NCBI GenBank assembly: GCA_020638695.1
Contig: JACKIB010000001.1
Location: 496,001 to 560,000, forward strand
DNA length: 64,000 nucleotides
Direction of reading: 5' to 3'
Source: Planctomycetota bacterium
GTDB taxonomy: Bacteria > Planctomycetota > UBA1135 > UBA2386
The position numbers and the translations under genes were made by a program. Below the pieces are notes generated by a model. The model searched no databases, had not been told where the DNA came from, and worked only from the letters and a program-made list of their open reading frames with translations. Shown here in pieces: positions 25,570 through 34,093 of this stretch. Each line of letters opens with the position of its first letter. The first letter of the stretch is position 1.

Positions 25570-25680
25570 CTAGCCCGGACCGTTCACGAGCAGCGTCGCG
25601 ACATCGTGCGAGGTTGTGATGCTGGCGAGGAGAACGGCAGGTTCTGCCCGGAGGCGGATGTGTCCCCGTCGACGAGCAGG
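25570..25680 (+). repeat. Uninterrupted copy of the dispersed repeat (intron-free site)
   Basis: The copy reads CTAGCCCGGACCGTTC followed directly by ACGAGCAGCGTCGCGAC, where the related copy at 13266-14996 has the group II intron between these two parts. It contains the hairpin GGCAG-GTT-CTGCC. It lies between the NUDIX gene and the haemoglobin gene. I see no gene in 25681-25844 beyond the haemoglobin leader. Confidence 0.75.
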
Positions 25681-25844
25681 ATCCGACGACTCGCGTTCGA
25701 TCTCGTCGCCGGAGGGTCGGTCCCAACGGCTCGCACACGCCTCGTCGCGAATTCCAACGGTTGGGGTGAAGTTGCACGGCTCCCGCGCCCGATGTCTGCG
25801 GGGCAGGGGGTCGGGGTCGCCAACGATCCAGAGGAGAGACACTC

Positions 25845-26216
25845 ATGACCCAGACCACCACACCGTCGATGTACCAGAAGATCGGCGGCCACTCGGCAGT
25901 ACAGGCCGTGGTCGACGACTTCTACGGGCGCGTTCTCGGCGACCCGGAACTCGCACCGTTCTTCACGAACACGGACATGGCGCGGCAACGCCGTCATCAG
26001 GTCGCATTCGTGGCGATGGCTCTCGGCGGTCCGCGCGACTACACCGGGAAGGGAATGCGCGAGGCGCACCGTGGACGCGGTATCGAGGACCGGCACTTCG
26101 GGTTGGTCGCGGGCCACCTCAAGGACGCGCTCGAGGCCGCCGGAGTCGGCCCGGAGGACGTCGCGACGATCCTCAGCGTGGTCGGCGGGCTGCAAGCCGA
26201 AGTGGTCGGCGCCTGA
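25845..26216 (+). CDS. glbN: Truncated haemoglobin, group I (trHbN type)
   Basis: The 123-residue product matches the two-over-two truncated globin fold (PF01152) and closely resembles mycobacterial trHbN along its whole length. It has Y-Q-K-I-G-G-H near 10-16, the B10 tyrosine Y27 in D-D-F-Y-G-R-V-L, A-P-F-F near 37-40, and the proximal histidine H75 in M-R-E-A-H-R-G-R-G-I. It binds haem and probably detoxifies nitric oxide or handles oxygen in the cytoplasm. The start has GAGGAGAG upstream. It is a lone gene followed by a tRNA on the other strand. Confidence 0.95.
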   Translation: MTQTTTPSMYQKIGGHSAVQAVVDDFYGRVLGDPELAPFFTNTDMARQRRHQVAFVAMALGGPRDYTGKGMREAHRGRGIEDRHFGLVAGHLKDALEAAGVGPEDVATILSVVGGLQAEVVGA

Positions 26217-26248
26217 GCGCCCCCACTTCCACCGCGTTCGGCGGAAGC

Positions 26249-26326
26249 TGGTATCCCGTAGGGGATTCGAACCCCTGTTGCCAGAATGAAAATCTGGAGT
26301 CCTAGGCCTGACTAGACGAACGGGAC
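26249..26326 (-). tRNA. tRNA-Glu (anticodon TTC), CCA encoded
   Basis: On the minus strand GTCCCGT pairs with ACGGGAT in the acceptor stem. The anticodon arm is CCAGA-TTTTCAT-TCTGG, giving anticodon TTC. The T arm is AGGGG-TTCGAAT-CCCCT. A 3' CCA follows at 26251-26249. Confidence 0.95.
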
Positions 26327-26473
26327 GTCCGCGAGGGGCAGAGAGCTTAGCAAACGCACCCCCGCGGGCACAGCATGCGTTCCACCCCGCGCCATCGCAA
26401 GCGCGGTTTGCGGAACGCGTGCGGTCCGAGGCCGGTGGGCGCGACCAGATCGCGCCGCACGGGCCGCGCCCGA

Positions 26474-28678
26474 CTACTGGACCTCGATCTTCACCGTGTT
26501 GGAGATCAGGCCGATCGAGTTCGGCGCCGCCAGGTCGGTGACCACCATCCCCGTGTAGAGCGACAGCCCGGACGCCGCGGGCACGTTGGGCAGCGTTACG
26601 CGGGCAACCGCGCGGCCGGTCGCATCGAGGCGGTTGAAGTAGTTCTGGAACACGGTCGGAGCCGACAGCGACAGACTCGCGTAGAGCACCGGATCATCGC
26701 CGAGCCGGATGTAGCGGAAGTCGATCGGCAGCAACCCTTCGGTGATCGAGCTGGCGACGATGTAGACCGAGTTCGGCGAGTGCTTGGCGCGCAGGTCGAA
26801 GGTCACGGTCTCACCGAGCGCCGCGCGGTAGCGGAGCGTCGAGCCGGCGACCAGCAGAACGGAGTCGTGCTGCTCGACCGGGACTCCGGCCGTCAGCGTC
26901 TTGCCGGTGAGCTCAGGCCCGGTGGCGAGGTAGCGCGGCGAGCGGAACACCACGTTGCTGCCCGGGATCGTGCCCTGGTGCAGCGGGCCGACCGCCAAGT
27001 CCGCGTTGGTGTACTCCCACACGATCTTGTTGTTGACATCCACCTCGAACATGTGCGCATTCCAGCCTGCGCAGATCAGGGTGTTGCCGTTCGGCAGCCG
27101 CTGCCCACTCGACACGAATGGCGAGTAGAAGTCGGCCGGGTTGGGAGCCTGATAGGTCCAGACGATCGCCCGCTGCTCCCAAGTCGACGCGGCGCCGTAG
27201 CTGCCGGTAGTCGAAGGCTGCAGGTCGATCTCGTCGACCGTGGAGTGCGGAACGGCCCGCCCGGTGCCGTTGTTGAACACCATCATGTTGCCCGCACCGC
27301 GCAAGCCGGCCGGGATCCAGTGTGCGTCGTGCTGCACGAACAGGCGGCGGTTCGCCGCGGTGCCCGCACGCCACGCCGCGGGGTTGCCCCAGCGGAACAG
27401 CAAGTCACCGCCCTTGCCCTGCTTGCCCCCAGTGTGACCGCTGGCCTCGGCAGTGGTCGTGCCGTGGTCGATGATCCAGATCTCGCTGAACGCACGGGCG
27501 CTGAGCACGATCTGATCGAGCGCGGCGTTGTAGTGCACCGCGTTGGCGTGTTGCCAATCGCGGCTGCGATCCGGGGTGTAGTTGAGGTCGATCAGCTCCG
27601 GATGGCCACCGACGCTGCCGTAGTTGGGCTTGGTCGCGTCGAAATCCTGCACCAAGTGGTCCCAGACGTGCCACTCCCAGACGATCTTGCCGCCGCCGGC
27701 CGGGTCCAGTTGCACCTCGATGATCTTCTCCGGCCACAACTCGCCGTCGGCCATCGACGCCGGATCACGTCCCGCGGCGATCGCCTCGGCGCCGGTCTTG
27801 AGCTCCCAGGCGATCATCAAGAAGTTGCCGTTGGGTAGCTGTTGGATGTCGTGGTGCAGGCAAGCGGTAGCGTCGGAGTGCCGGTACCAGTTCTTGAGCT
27901 TGCCGTTCCAGTCGAACACCTCGACCACGCCGCCTTGGCCACCGGCGGGGAACGCGGGATTCGCGGTGTAGCCACAGCGCACCATGTCGCCGCCTGGGAG
28001 CAGGTAGCAGACCATCCCGGGGGTGAAGGTGCTGTTCCAGGTGTTGACCCGGCGGCCGCGCAGATCGATCAGGTAGGTCGACGTGCTGTTCCACGGCGCG
28101 AACAGCGTGTAGCCCGGGTTGGAACCCGCATCGTCACGCTGCAGCCCGACGGTCACCGGCACGGTCGCGCCGGAGAACTCGACCACGTAGCCGAGCATCT
28201 TCGCGCTGGACGGCGCATCCGCCCACGTCGCGCCGGCCTGGTTGCCACCGCCGAAGTGGATGCGGTCCGCGCCGTTGGTGTTGTTCGGGTAACCCGCGGT
28301 CCAGGCGGTGAACGCGAATCGGTCGAGCTGCGCCCAGCCCCAGTCGCCGGCCGGCTCTTGGGCGACCGCGCCCTGCAGGCCGCCGAGCCACGGTCCCAGC
28401 CACGTGCTTCCGGACTGGGTCCAGAACGATGGCTGGGCGACCAAGCTGTAGAGGATCTGGTTCTCGGTGTCGGACTCGACGGTCGCGAGGTACCCGCCAG
28501 CCTGGGCGGCGGCCGCATTGGCTTCGGTCCAGGTCACGCCGCTCGGCGTGGCGACGGCGAGGTAGTGGTGCGTCGTGCCGTCAGAGTGGACATACGTCGC
28601 GCTCTGCGCGAGCGTGAGCGTGGAGAGAAGAGCTGAGGCGAGGGTGGTGAGGAGGAACGGTCGGGGTGATGCTGCCAC
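26474..28678 (-). CDS. Secreted C-type-lectin / arylsulfotransferase-like fusion with C-terminal surface domain
   Basis: The 734-residue product has a signal peptide ending L-T-L-A-Q. Residues about 28-170 form a C-type lectin-like domain (H-H-Y-L-A-V near the start, W-T-E-A-N-A-A-A-A-Q-A-G-G-Y-L-A-T, and W-L-G-P-W-L-G-G). About 175-620 is a beta-propeller of the arylsulfotransferase family (PF05935/PF14269), with repeated strands such as W-K-x-G-x-V-W-E-W-H-x-W-D-H and the motif L-H-H-D-I-Q-Q-L-P-N-G-N-F. The end is a version of the shared surface domain (Y-A-S-L-S-L-S-A-P ... S-I-G-L-I-S-N). It may act on, or only bind, sulfated or phenolic ligands outside the cell. The catalytic histidine of true sulfotransferases was not checked. 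Confidence 0.8.
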   Translation of the reverse strand: MAASPRPFLLTTLASALLSTLTLAQSATYVHSDGTTHHYLAVATPSGVTWTEANAAAAQAGGYLATVESDTENQILYSLVAQPSFWTQSGSTWLGPWLGGLQGAVAQEPAGDWGWAQLDRFAFTAWTAGYPNNTNGADRIHFGGGNQAGATWADAPSSAKMLGYVVEFSGATVPVTVGLQRDDAGSNPGYTLFAPWNSTSTYLIDLRGRRVNTWNSTFTPGMVCYLLPGGDMVRCGYTANPAFPAGGQGGVVEVFDWNGKLKNWYRHSDATACLHHDIQQLPNGNFLMIAWELKTGAEAIAAGRDPASMADGELWPEKIIEVQLDPAGGGKIVWEWHVWDHLVQDFDATKPNYGSVGGHPELIDLNYTPDRSRDWQHANAVHYNAALDQIVLSARAFSEIWIIDHGTTTAEASGHTGGKQGKGGDLLFRWGNPAAWRAGTAANRRLFVQHDAHWIPAGLRGAGNMMVFNNGTGRAVPHSTVDEIDLQPSTTGSYGAASTWEQRAIVWTYQAPNPADFYSPFVSSGQRLPNGNTLICAGWNAHMFEVDVNNKIVWEYTNADLAVGPLHQGTIPGSNVVFRSPRYLATGPELTGKTLTAGVPVEQHDSVLLVAGSTLRYRAALGETVTFDLRAKHSPNSVYIVASSITEGLLPIDFRYIRLGDDPVLYASLSLSAPTVFQNYFNRLDATGRAVARVTLPNVPAASGLSLYTGMVVTDLAAPNSIGLISNTVKIEVQ

Positions 28679-28816
28679 GGGAGGGATCGAGGAGAGGGGA
28701 ATCGGGCCGGCAAGCTGCAGAAGGATACTCCAGCCCTACTGACCCAGCAGCGATCGCCGGTTGTCCCAGTCCCGTCCCGCGACGGATCACATCGGATGTT
28801 CCAACGCCGAAAACCC

Positions 28817-29686
28817 TTACAGGGCTCGAAACTCCCGTACGCTCGGCAGGTCTTCCAGTCCGGTCAAACCGAAAGTCTCCAGGAAGTGCTGGGTGGTCCC
28901 GTACTGCAGCGGGCGCCCCGGGACGTCCGCGCGCCCGACCGTGCGGATCATCCGGTGATCGAGCAGGGTTCGTAGGATCGGCCCCGCCTTCACACCACGG
29001 ATGGCTTCGATCTCAGCGCGGATGACGGGCTGGCGGTATGCGATCACCGCCAGCGTCTCCAGCGCGGCGGCAGACAGCTTGTCCTGCTTCTTGACCGACC
29101 GCAGACTGCAGAGGAACGGGAACACGTCGGGAGCGGTCAGCAGCCGCACCTGGTCGCCGGCGATCGACACCTCGATCGGGATGGTGCTGGACTCGAGGCG
29201 CTGATGCAGCGCATCGAGCGCCGCGCGCACCTGCTTCTGCGTGACTCGCGTGACCTCCGCCAGACGCAGCAGCGAGAGCGGTTCCCGCGAAGAGAGCAAC
29301 AGGGCACACAACACGCGGGGCAGCGCCTCGTCGGACACCGGCGGGGGCGCATCGCCGTCGGACGCGTCCGGAGACGAATGCGAGTCGTCCGCTGACGCGC
29401 GGGGCTCGGCTTCATCACCACCCACTTCGTCCGGTTCCGCGGGATGATCCTCCGGCGGAATCGCCGCACTCGCGTCGTCGGGATCCGACGCGTCGGGATC
29501 CTCGGCGATCAATGCGTCCGCCTCCGTAGTACCGAACCGATGGGCCGGCTCGATTCCGAACCGATCCGCGAACTCGACGCCTCCGGCGCGCGCCGGGTCG
29601 ACCATCGGGTCCTTGTGCCGCAGGCCTGGCTCCACGACTCCCTGACCGGAGTCCTCGGGGAGCGACCCCCTCGAGATGTCGTCCAT
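28817..29686 (-). CDS. scpB: Segregation and condensation protein B
   Basis: The 289-residue product has an acidic, Asp/Ala/Pro-rich N-terminal extension of about 110 residues, then the paired winged-helix ScpB domain (PF04079). The domain has S-R-E-P-L-S-L, a conserved A-A-L-E-T-L-A-V-I-A-Y-R-Q-P-V and R-G-V-K-A-G-P-I-L-R-T-L, then R-P-L-Q-Y-G-T-T-Q-H-F-L-E-T-F-G-L. It binds ScpA and SMC for chromosome condensation. The start at 29686 is chosen over a longer frame because the extra sequence is not protein-like. It is the last gene of the pseudopilin run, 91 bases after the parvulin. Confidence 0.9.
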   Translation of the reverse strand: MDDISRGSLPEDSGQGVVEPGLRHKDPMVDPARAGGVEFADRFGIEPAHRFGTTEADALIAEDPDASDPDDASAAIPPEDHPAEPDEVGGDEAEPRASADDSHSSPDASDGDAPPPVSDEALPRVLCALLLSSREPLSLLRLAEVTRVTQKQVRAALDALHQRLESSTIPIEVSIAGDQVRLLTAPDVFPFLCSLRSVKKQDKLSAAALETLAVIAYRQPVIRAEIEAIRGVKAGPILRTLLDHRMIRTVGRADVPGRPLQYGTTQHFLETFGLTGLEDLPSVREFRAL

Positions 29687-29777
29687 GGAGGCGGAGTTGT
29701 AGCAGGTCGTCGGCACATTGGGCACCGCAAAACGGCCGCGCGATGCGACACCCGCAGAGGGTGGCGCTTCAGACCGT

Positions 29778-30860
29778 TCATCGGCCGGCACTCGGGCGCT
29801 GCGACTCCTCGCTCGCGGTGCGCAGGCGGAGGTACAGTTCGCCCTGCTCTTCCGCGGTCACCGGATTGACTGCCTGGTCGCGGTCGAGCTCGGCGCGAAC
29901 CCCTGCGAAAGTCACGTCCCGGCCCGGCATGTGCCGCACGCAGTAGACCAAGAAATAGCGCGTCGCCCCACCACTGCGCACCGTCTGGATCTCCGAGACC
30001 TCGCCTGGCTTCAGTGCGAACCCCACCTTGGCGAACCGGTTCTTGCTGCCGCGCGGGAACGGCGGCAAGAGCCCACCGCGATGCTGACTGCGATCCTCCG
30101 ACTCGCGCTGCGCCAGTTCGTGGAAGTCGGCCCCCTCGCGGACTTGCTTGAAGATCCGCTCCACGGTCTGCCGGTTCTGATGGGCGAGAACGCGGACCTG
30201 AACGCGATCCTCACGCAGGGCCAGGTAGCGCACCACGTAGTAGCGGTACATCCGTCGCGCCAGCCGCCGCCGCGCCAGCCGCCGGTGGGTCTCGAGGTCG
30301 ACCCCGAACTGTGCCTGGAGGTACGCGTCGACCGAACCCCAGTCCTTCTCCACCCGCTTGGTGAGCCGCGCCTCTTCGTCGCCGACCAGTGCATCGATGC
30401 GTTTCTGGTCGACCCGGATCCCGTAGCGCTCCGCCTGCTTCGCCAACAGGATGTCGAACACCAGGTGGTCGATCTCGGCGCGGGTGCCCTTGGGGTGTTC
30501 CTCGACCAGCCGGTCGTAGAGGTGGCTCTTGCGTACCGACACACCTTCGATCTTGACCACCTCGGCATCGGCTGCAGCGCTCGGCAACAGCACGCCGGGC
30601 GACAGCTCGTCGCGTCGCCAGGACACCGGCAGCGGCATCGCCGTATCGCGGCGCGCTGCCGCTTCGACCGGTTCGGCGGTTCGCTTCTCGGCTCGCCCGA
30701 CCGCCGCGTCCCCGCGCCCCGGTACCGAGTCGCCCCGGCCCTCGGCCACACACGCCGCAAACAGGGTCAGCACAGCCAGCTGGAGCCCGGCTCGCGCCGC
30801 GCCCCGGGGGTTGGCCCGCGCGCGGCACTGCGGAAGCTGCTCGCCGGCGACCCCTCGCAT
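29778..30860 (-). CDS. Peptidyl-prolyl isomerase lipoprotein (parvulin/SurA type)
   Basis: The 360-residue product has a lipobox F-A-A-C37. A SurA-like helical region (about 110-220) comes before a PpiC/parvulin domain (PF00639) with F-K-Q-V-R-E-G-A-D-F-H-E-L-A-Q and G-G-L-L-P-P-F...F-A-L-K-P-G-E-V-S-E. It is probably an extracytoplasmic folding helper for outer-membrane or secreted proteins. The ATG at 30860 lies five bases after the stop of the zinc-ribbon gene, so the two are cotranscribed. Confidence 0.88.
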   Translation of the reverse strand: MRGVAGEQLPQCRARANPRGAARAGLQLAVLTLFAACVAEGRGDSVPGRGDAAVGRAEKRTAEPVEAAARRDTAMPLPVSWRRDELSPGVLLPSAAADAEVVKIEGVSVRKSHLYDRLVEEHPKGTRAEIDHLVFDILLAKQAERYGIRVDQKRIDALVGDEEARLTKRVEKDWGSVDAYLQAQFGVDLETHRRLARRRLARRMYRYYVVRYLALREDRVQVRVLAHQNRQTVERIFKQVREGADFHELAQRESEDRSQHRGGLLPPFPRGSKNRFAKVGFALKPGEVSEIQTVRSGGATRYFLVYCVRHMPGRDVTFAGVRAELDRDQAVNPVTAEEQGELYLRLRTASEESQRPSAGR

Positions 30861-30865
30861 CGCAG

Positions 30866-32392
30866 CTACTTGGCTCGAATGTCGCGCGTGTAGCGCGTCT
30901 TGTGGCACAGCGGGCAATCCCGGTACTCGTCGCCACCATTCGACGATTGCGAAGCGACGCGGCCGGCTCCGGCGCACATGGTGCATGGGGTGACGAAGGC
31001 CCCGGTGACGGTCATGTCTCCGCTGAATTCGGCGTAGTACGCCTTCAGCCAAGAGACCTTGGCATGTCGATCGGCGCTGTTCCACCAGTCCTCGGGCGTG
31101 ACTTCCTTCTTGACGTCGGCCTGGCCCTTGCCCGCCGGACCTCCGCCGCGCCGCCCCTTCTTGGCTGCCTCGCGCGCCCGACGCAGAGCTTCCTGCCGTC
31201 GCTTCAGCATCTGCTCGAGCTCCGTCTCCTTGGTGTCCTTGGTGGTCTTCGCCTGCTTGGCCTCGGCTTCACCCTGCTTGGTGCCCTTCAGCACTTCCTT
31301 CTCGCCGAGCACCCACGAGCCCATGGAGTAGTAGTAGTGCTGCTGCTGGATCGCCCCTGCCACCTCGTCGCGCTTCTTCCACATCGCCTCGACTTCGTCG
31401 GTCTGCAGCGCGCGCGCCGCGGCGATCTTCTCGCGGATCTCCTTGCCCATCATGCGCTCGGCGTATTGCTTGGCCAGCGCGAGGGTGACCTTGGATTCGC
31501 CGACCTTGCGGGCCGCGAAGATCTGGATGTACTTGTACCACAGCCGCGCCACGTCGCGGGTCAGCACCCGCTCGCGAGTCTGGGTGTAGCCCTTCTCCAG
31601 ACGCTCCAGTTCGCCGCCGAGCTTGGAGCTCGGGTACTTCTCCTTGAACGCCGCGATCTTCTCGGCAGCGCGCTTGAACTCACCCCGGTTCGTCGCGGTG
31701 CGGATCTCGTCGAGCAGCCCCTGCTCCTCCTTGGCCCCCTTGAGGAACACGAGGTGCTGAAGGCGTTGCTCGAGCACCTTCGGCTGCCGCCCCCCGCCGA
31801 GCTTCTTCGCCTCGAGCATGTGCTTCTCGGCGTGCTCGTAGTCGCGCACCCGCATCAGCTTCTCGGCCAACGCGAGGTGCTTGTCCGCGTCCTCACCGGG
31901 TGCGAACTCGGCAACTTGATCGTTGTAGTAGTCCGCGACCGTGAACACCTCGAACGGAGTCACCTGGCGCTCGGAGAACCCGAGCACATCGGACTTGCTG
32001 ATCTTGGTCACATCCCGACAGCGCTGCACGTAGATGAAGTCCCGGTCGTCCTTCACCCGCCGCCCGACCACTTCATCGGGCGTGCCCGAGGGCCCCCGGT
32101 AGCGCACCACGTCGGCCCGCACCGTCACCTCGCCGACTTCGGTGGTGAGCAGTCCGAGCTTGGTGCGCAGCAGCTTGGCGCTGCCCTGGGTGAGGTGGCT
32201 CCAGCGCAACTTGAGCTCGCCGCCGTTGTCGGTGCGCACCAAGACGAACCCCTGCCCGTCCCAGTCCTTGATCTCCCCCACCAAGATGTCGCCGCCGCGC
32301 AGCTGCACCGCTTGGGCACTCGCCACGTGCATCGTCAGGACGACGAGGGAAAGGGCCGCAATGGCGCGGCAGAACGCTGCTGTAGACTTCAT
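30866..32392 (-). CDS. Secreted protein with C-terminal DnaJ-like zinc ribbon
   Basis: The 508-residue product has a signal peptide ending A-S-A-Q and an SH3-like N-terminal segment (G-G-D-I-L-V-G-E-I-K-D-W). A long helical part with charged coiled coils (about 150-430, with many Lys and Glu) follows. A zinc-binding end has C-T-M-C-A-G-A-G then C-P-L-C-H-K-T. I do not recognise the whole protein. Its start at 32392 overlaps the end of the GspI-like gene, so it belongs to the same operon and may be a periplasmic accessory of the machine. Confidence 0.85.
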   Translation of the reverse strand: MKSTAAFCRAIAALSLVVLTMHVASAQAVQLRGGDILVGEIKDWDGQGFVLVRTDNGGELKLRWSHLTQGSAKLLRTKLGLLTTEVGEVTVRADVVRYRGPSGTPDEVVGRRVKDDRDFIYVQRCRDVTKISKSDVLGFSERQVTPFEVFTVADYYNDQVAEFAPGEDADKHLALAEKLMRVRDYEHAEKHMLEAKKLGGGRQPKVLEQRLQHLVFLKGAKEEQGLLDEIRTATNRGEFKRAAEKIAAFKEKYPSSKLGGELERLEKGYTQTRERVLTRDVARLWYKYIQIFAARKVGESKVTLALAKQYAERMMGKEIREKIAAARALQTDEVEAMWKKRDEVAGAIQQQHYYYSMGSWVLGEKEVLKGTKQGEAEAKQAKTTKDTKETELEQMLKRRQEALRRAREAAKKGRRGGGPAGKGQADVKKEVTPEDWWNSADRHAKVSWLKAYYAEFSGDMTVTGAFVTPCTMCAGAGRVASQSSNGGDEYRDCPLCHKTRYTRDIRAK

Positions 32393-32850
32393 CTCGGATT
32401 GCCCCCGTTCTGGGACTTGAGTTCGGCGACGCGCCGCGCCAGCGGCACCTCACGCACCACGATCCGCTCGAATTCCTCGACCACGGCCTCGCCTTGTTCC
32501 TTCCACATCACCTGGATCCGGGCGAGGACCACCGCCGGGTCCTGCGGGTCCGCCGTGAAGCGCACCGCGTATCGCAGCTCGGGGAACCCCGGCACCGTCC
32601 GATCGACCGCGTCGGACATCGGCGTCGGCTGCTCCTTGTCGAGCGGGGTGATGTAGTTCTCGCGCAGATCCTGCACCACGTGGTCGACCATCGTGGCGGC
32701 GCGGAACCGCATCTCGCTGCCGCGCCGCGTGCCGATGCCCATCGTCATCGAGCCAGCCAGCGCGGTGAGGCCGAACACCAGGATCGCCAGCGCCACCAGC
32801 ATCTCGGCGATGGTGAAGCCGCCCTCGGATTGCTTGGCTCGCTCAGCCAT
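32389..32850 (-). CDS. Type II secretion/type IV pilus minor pseudopilin (GspI/PilV-like)
   Basis: The 153-residue product has a prepilin signal: G11 cut before F12, with E16 at the fifth position (G-F-T-I-A-E-M-L-V-A) and a hydrophobic helix. The short globular part fits GspI/PilV. Prepilin peptidase would cut it and it would enter the pseudopilus. It overlaps the genes on both sides by a few bases. Confidence 0.85.
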   Translation of the reverse strand: MAERAKQSEGGFTIAEMLVALAILVFGLTALAGSMTMGIGTRRGSEMRFRAATMVDHVVQDLRENYITPLDKEQPTPMSDAVDRTVPGFPELRYAVRFTADPQDPAVVLARIQVMWKEQGEAVVEEFERIVVREVPLARRVAELKSQNGGNPR

Positions 32851-34093
32851 TGAAACTGTCCCTTGCGTGCGGCACGCGCAGCATGATCACTTCGGTGCGG
32901 CCGATTCGTACCCCGGTGCCGCGTTCGTGCGCCTTGGCCGTGGTTCCACGCTGGCCACGCCGCACCCCGCTCAATCTCCCACCGTGCCGCTCGCCGAACT
33001 GGACCCACTCGCTGCCGATCTTGATGAAGTTGCCGTGGATCGCATTCGGCAACCGATCGGTGTCGAGGATGCGGATCGCCTTCTCGTCCGCGGTGATGTC
33101 CTCGGCCAGCGAGGACTCCGGGAGGTCCTGCGAACTGGACCCAGCGACTACCAGCAGTTCGATGTAGTGCGGAAAGACGTCGTCGGTCGAATCGCGCGCG
33201 CTGGTCTCACCGATGTCGAGGCTGAAACGCGACGACTGCTCCTTGGCGTCGAGCGACCACCCGGCGCGCGCCGAATCCCAGACCGATTCCGGACCACCGC
33301 TGTCCGGGCCGTGAACCCAGTTGCGGGTCTTCTGCGAGGCGCAGCGGAAGCCGACATAGAGCAGGCCGGACGCGATCACCTCGGTGATCTCGGGGACCCG
33401 AGCCGCGGGCAGGTCGCCCGGCCCGAACTCGCGCAGGTCCATCAGCCCTCGACCGTTGGCCTCGCGGTACGGCAGCGGTCGGCCCGGCAGGAACCGCCCG
33501 CGACGCAGCTCGAGGTACGCCTTCTCCGCGTCCCCGGTTGGCCACGGCAACAACAGCATGTCGGCGCGCCCGCGCAGCCCGGTCCGCTCCATCGCCGCAC
33601 GAACCAGGGCGGCGATCTTGTCCTCGCCGGCCGCCTGCCCGAGCTCCGCCTCCGCCGCACTGCGCAGTTCGCGCTCCAGCAATTGCCGCTCTTGCGCCTC
33701 GCTCAGCCGCACGGTTGCTCGCAGCACTTGCACGTGCCCGCGCGCCGCGGTCGGGTCCAGGCCGAGCGGAGCCCACTGCACCAGGAGCCTGGCATCGGAC
33801 GGCAGATCCCGCCCCTCGAAGGTGGGCCCGGTCATCGCCCGCAGCGCTTCCTCGGCCGGTCGCCGCGCCGCGAGGCCACGCGACGCCAGCTCCTGCATCT
33901 GCTGACCGTCGTGGAACACCTCGGTGGTGGTCAGCATGATTTGGATGAGGAACATCATGAACACCGACAGCAGGCCCATCGCCACGGTCAGCTCCAGGAT
34001 GGTGAAGCCACGCTGGGCGGCCGACACCAATCCGGGGCACTCGGTGGACGATTCCCACGCGCACGAACCGGTTTCGCGGCTCCCGAAGCTCAT
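32843..34093 (-). CDS. Minor pseudopilin (GspJ/PilW-like), enlarged
   Basis: The 416-residue product has a prepilin signal at G29/F30 with E34 (G-F-T-I-L-E-L-T-V-A-M) and one hydrophobic helix. Typical GspJ proteins have about 200 residues, so this one carries about 200 extra residues in the C-terminal part. A W-P-T-G element and F-R-C-A-S-Q occur in the globular domain. The ATG at 34093 overlaps the stop of the giant GspK-like gene. Confidence 0.82.
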   Translation of the reverse strand: MSFGSRETGSCAWESSTECPGLVSAAQRGFTILELTVAMGLLSVFMMFLIQIMLTTTEVFHDGQQMQELASRGLAARRPAEEALRAMTGPTFEGRDLPSDARLLVQWAPLGLDPTAARGHVQVLRATVRLSEAQERQLLERELRSAAEAELGQAAGEDKIAALVRAAMERTGLRGRADMLLLPWPTGDAEKAYLELRRGRFLPGRPLPYREANGRGLMDLREFGPGDLPAARVPEITEVIASGLLYVGFRCASQKTRNWVHGPDSGGPESVWDSARAGWSLDAKEQSSRFSLDIGETSARDSTDDVFPHYIELLVVAGSSSQDLPESSLAEDITADEKAIRILDTDRLPNAIHGNFIKIGSEWVQFGERHGGRLSGVRRGQRGTTAKAHERGTGVRIGRTEVIMLRVPHARDSFNG

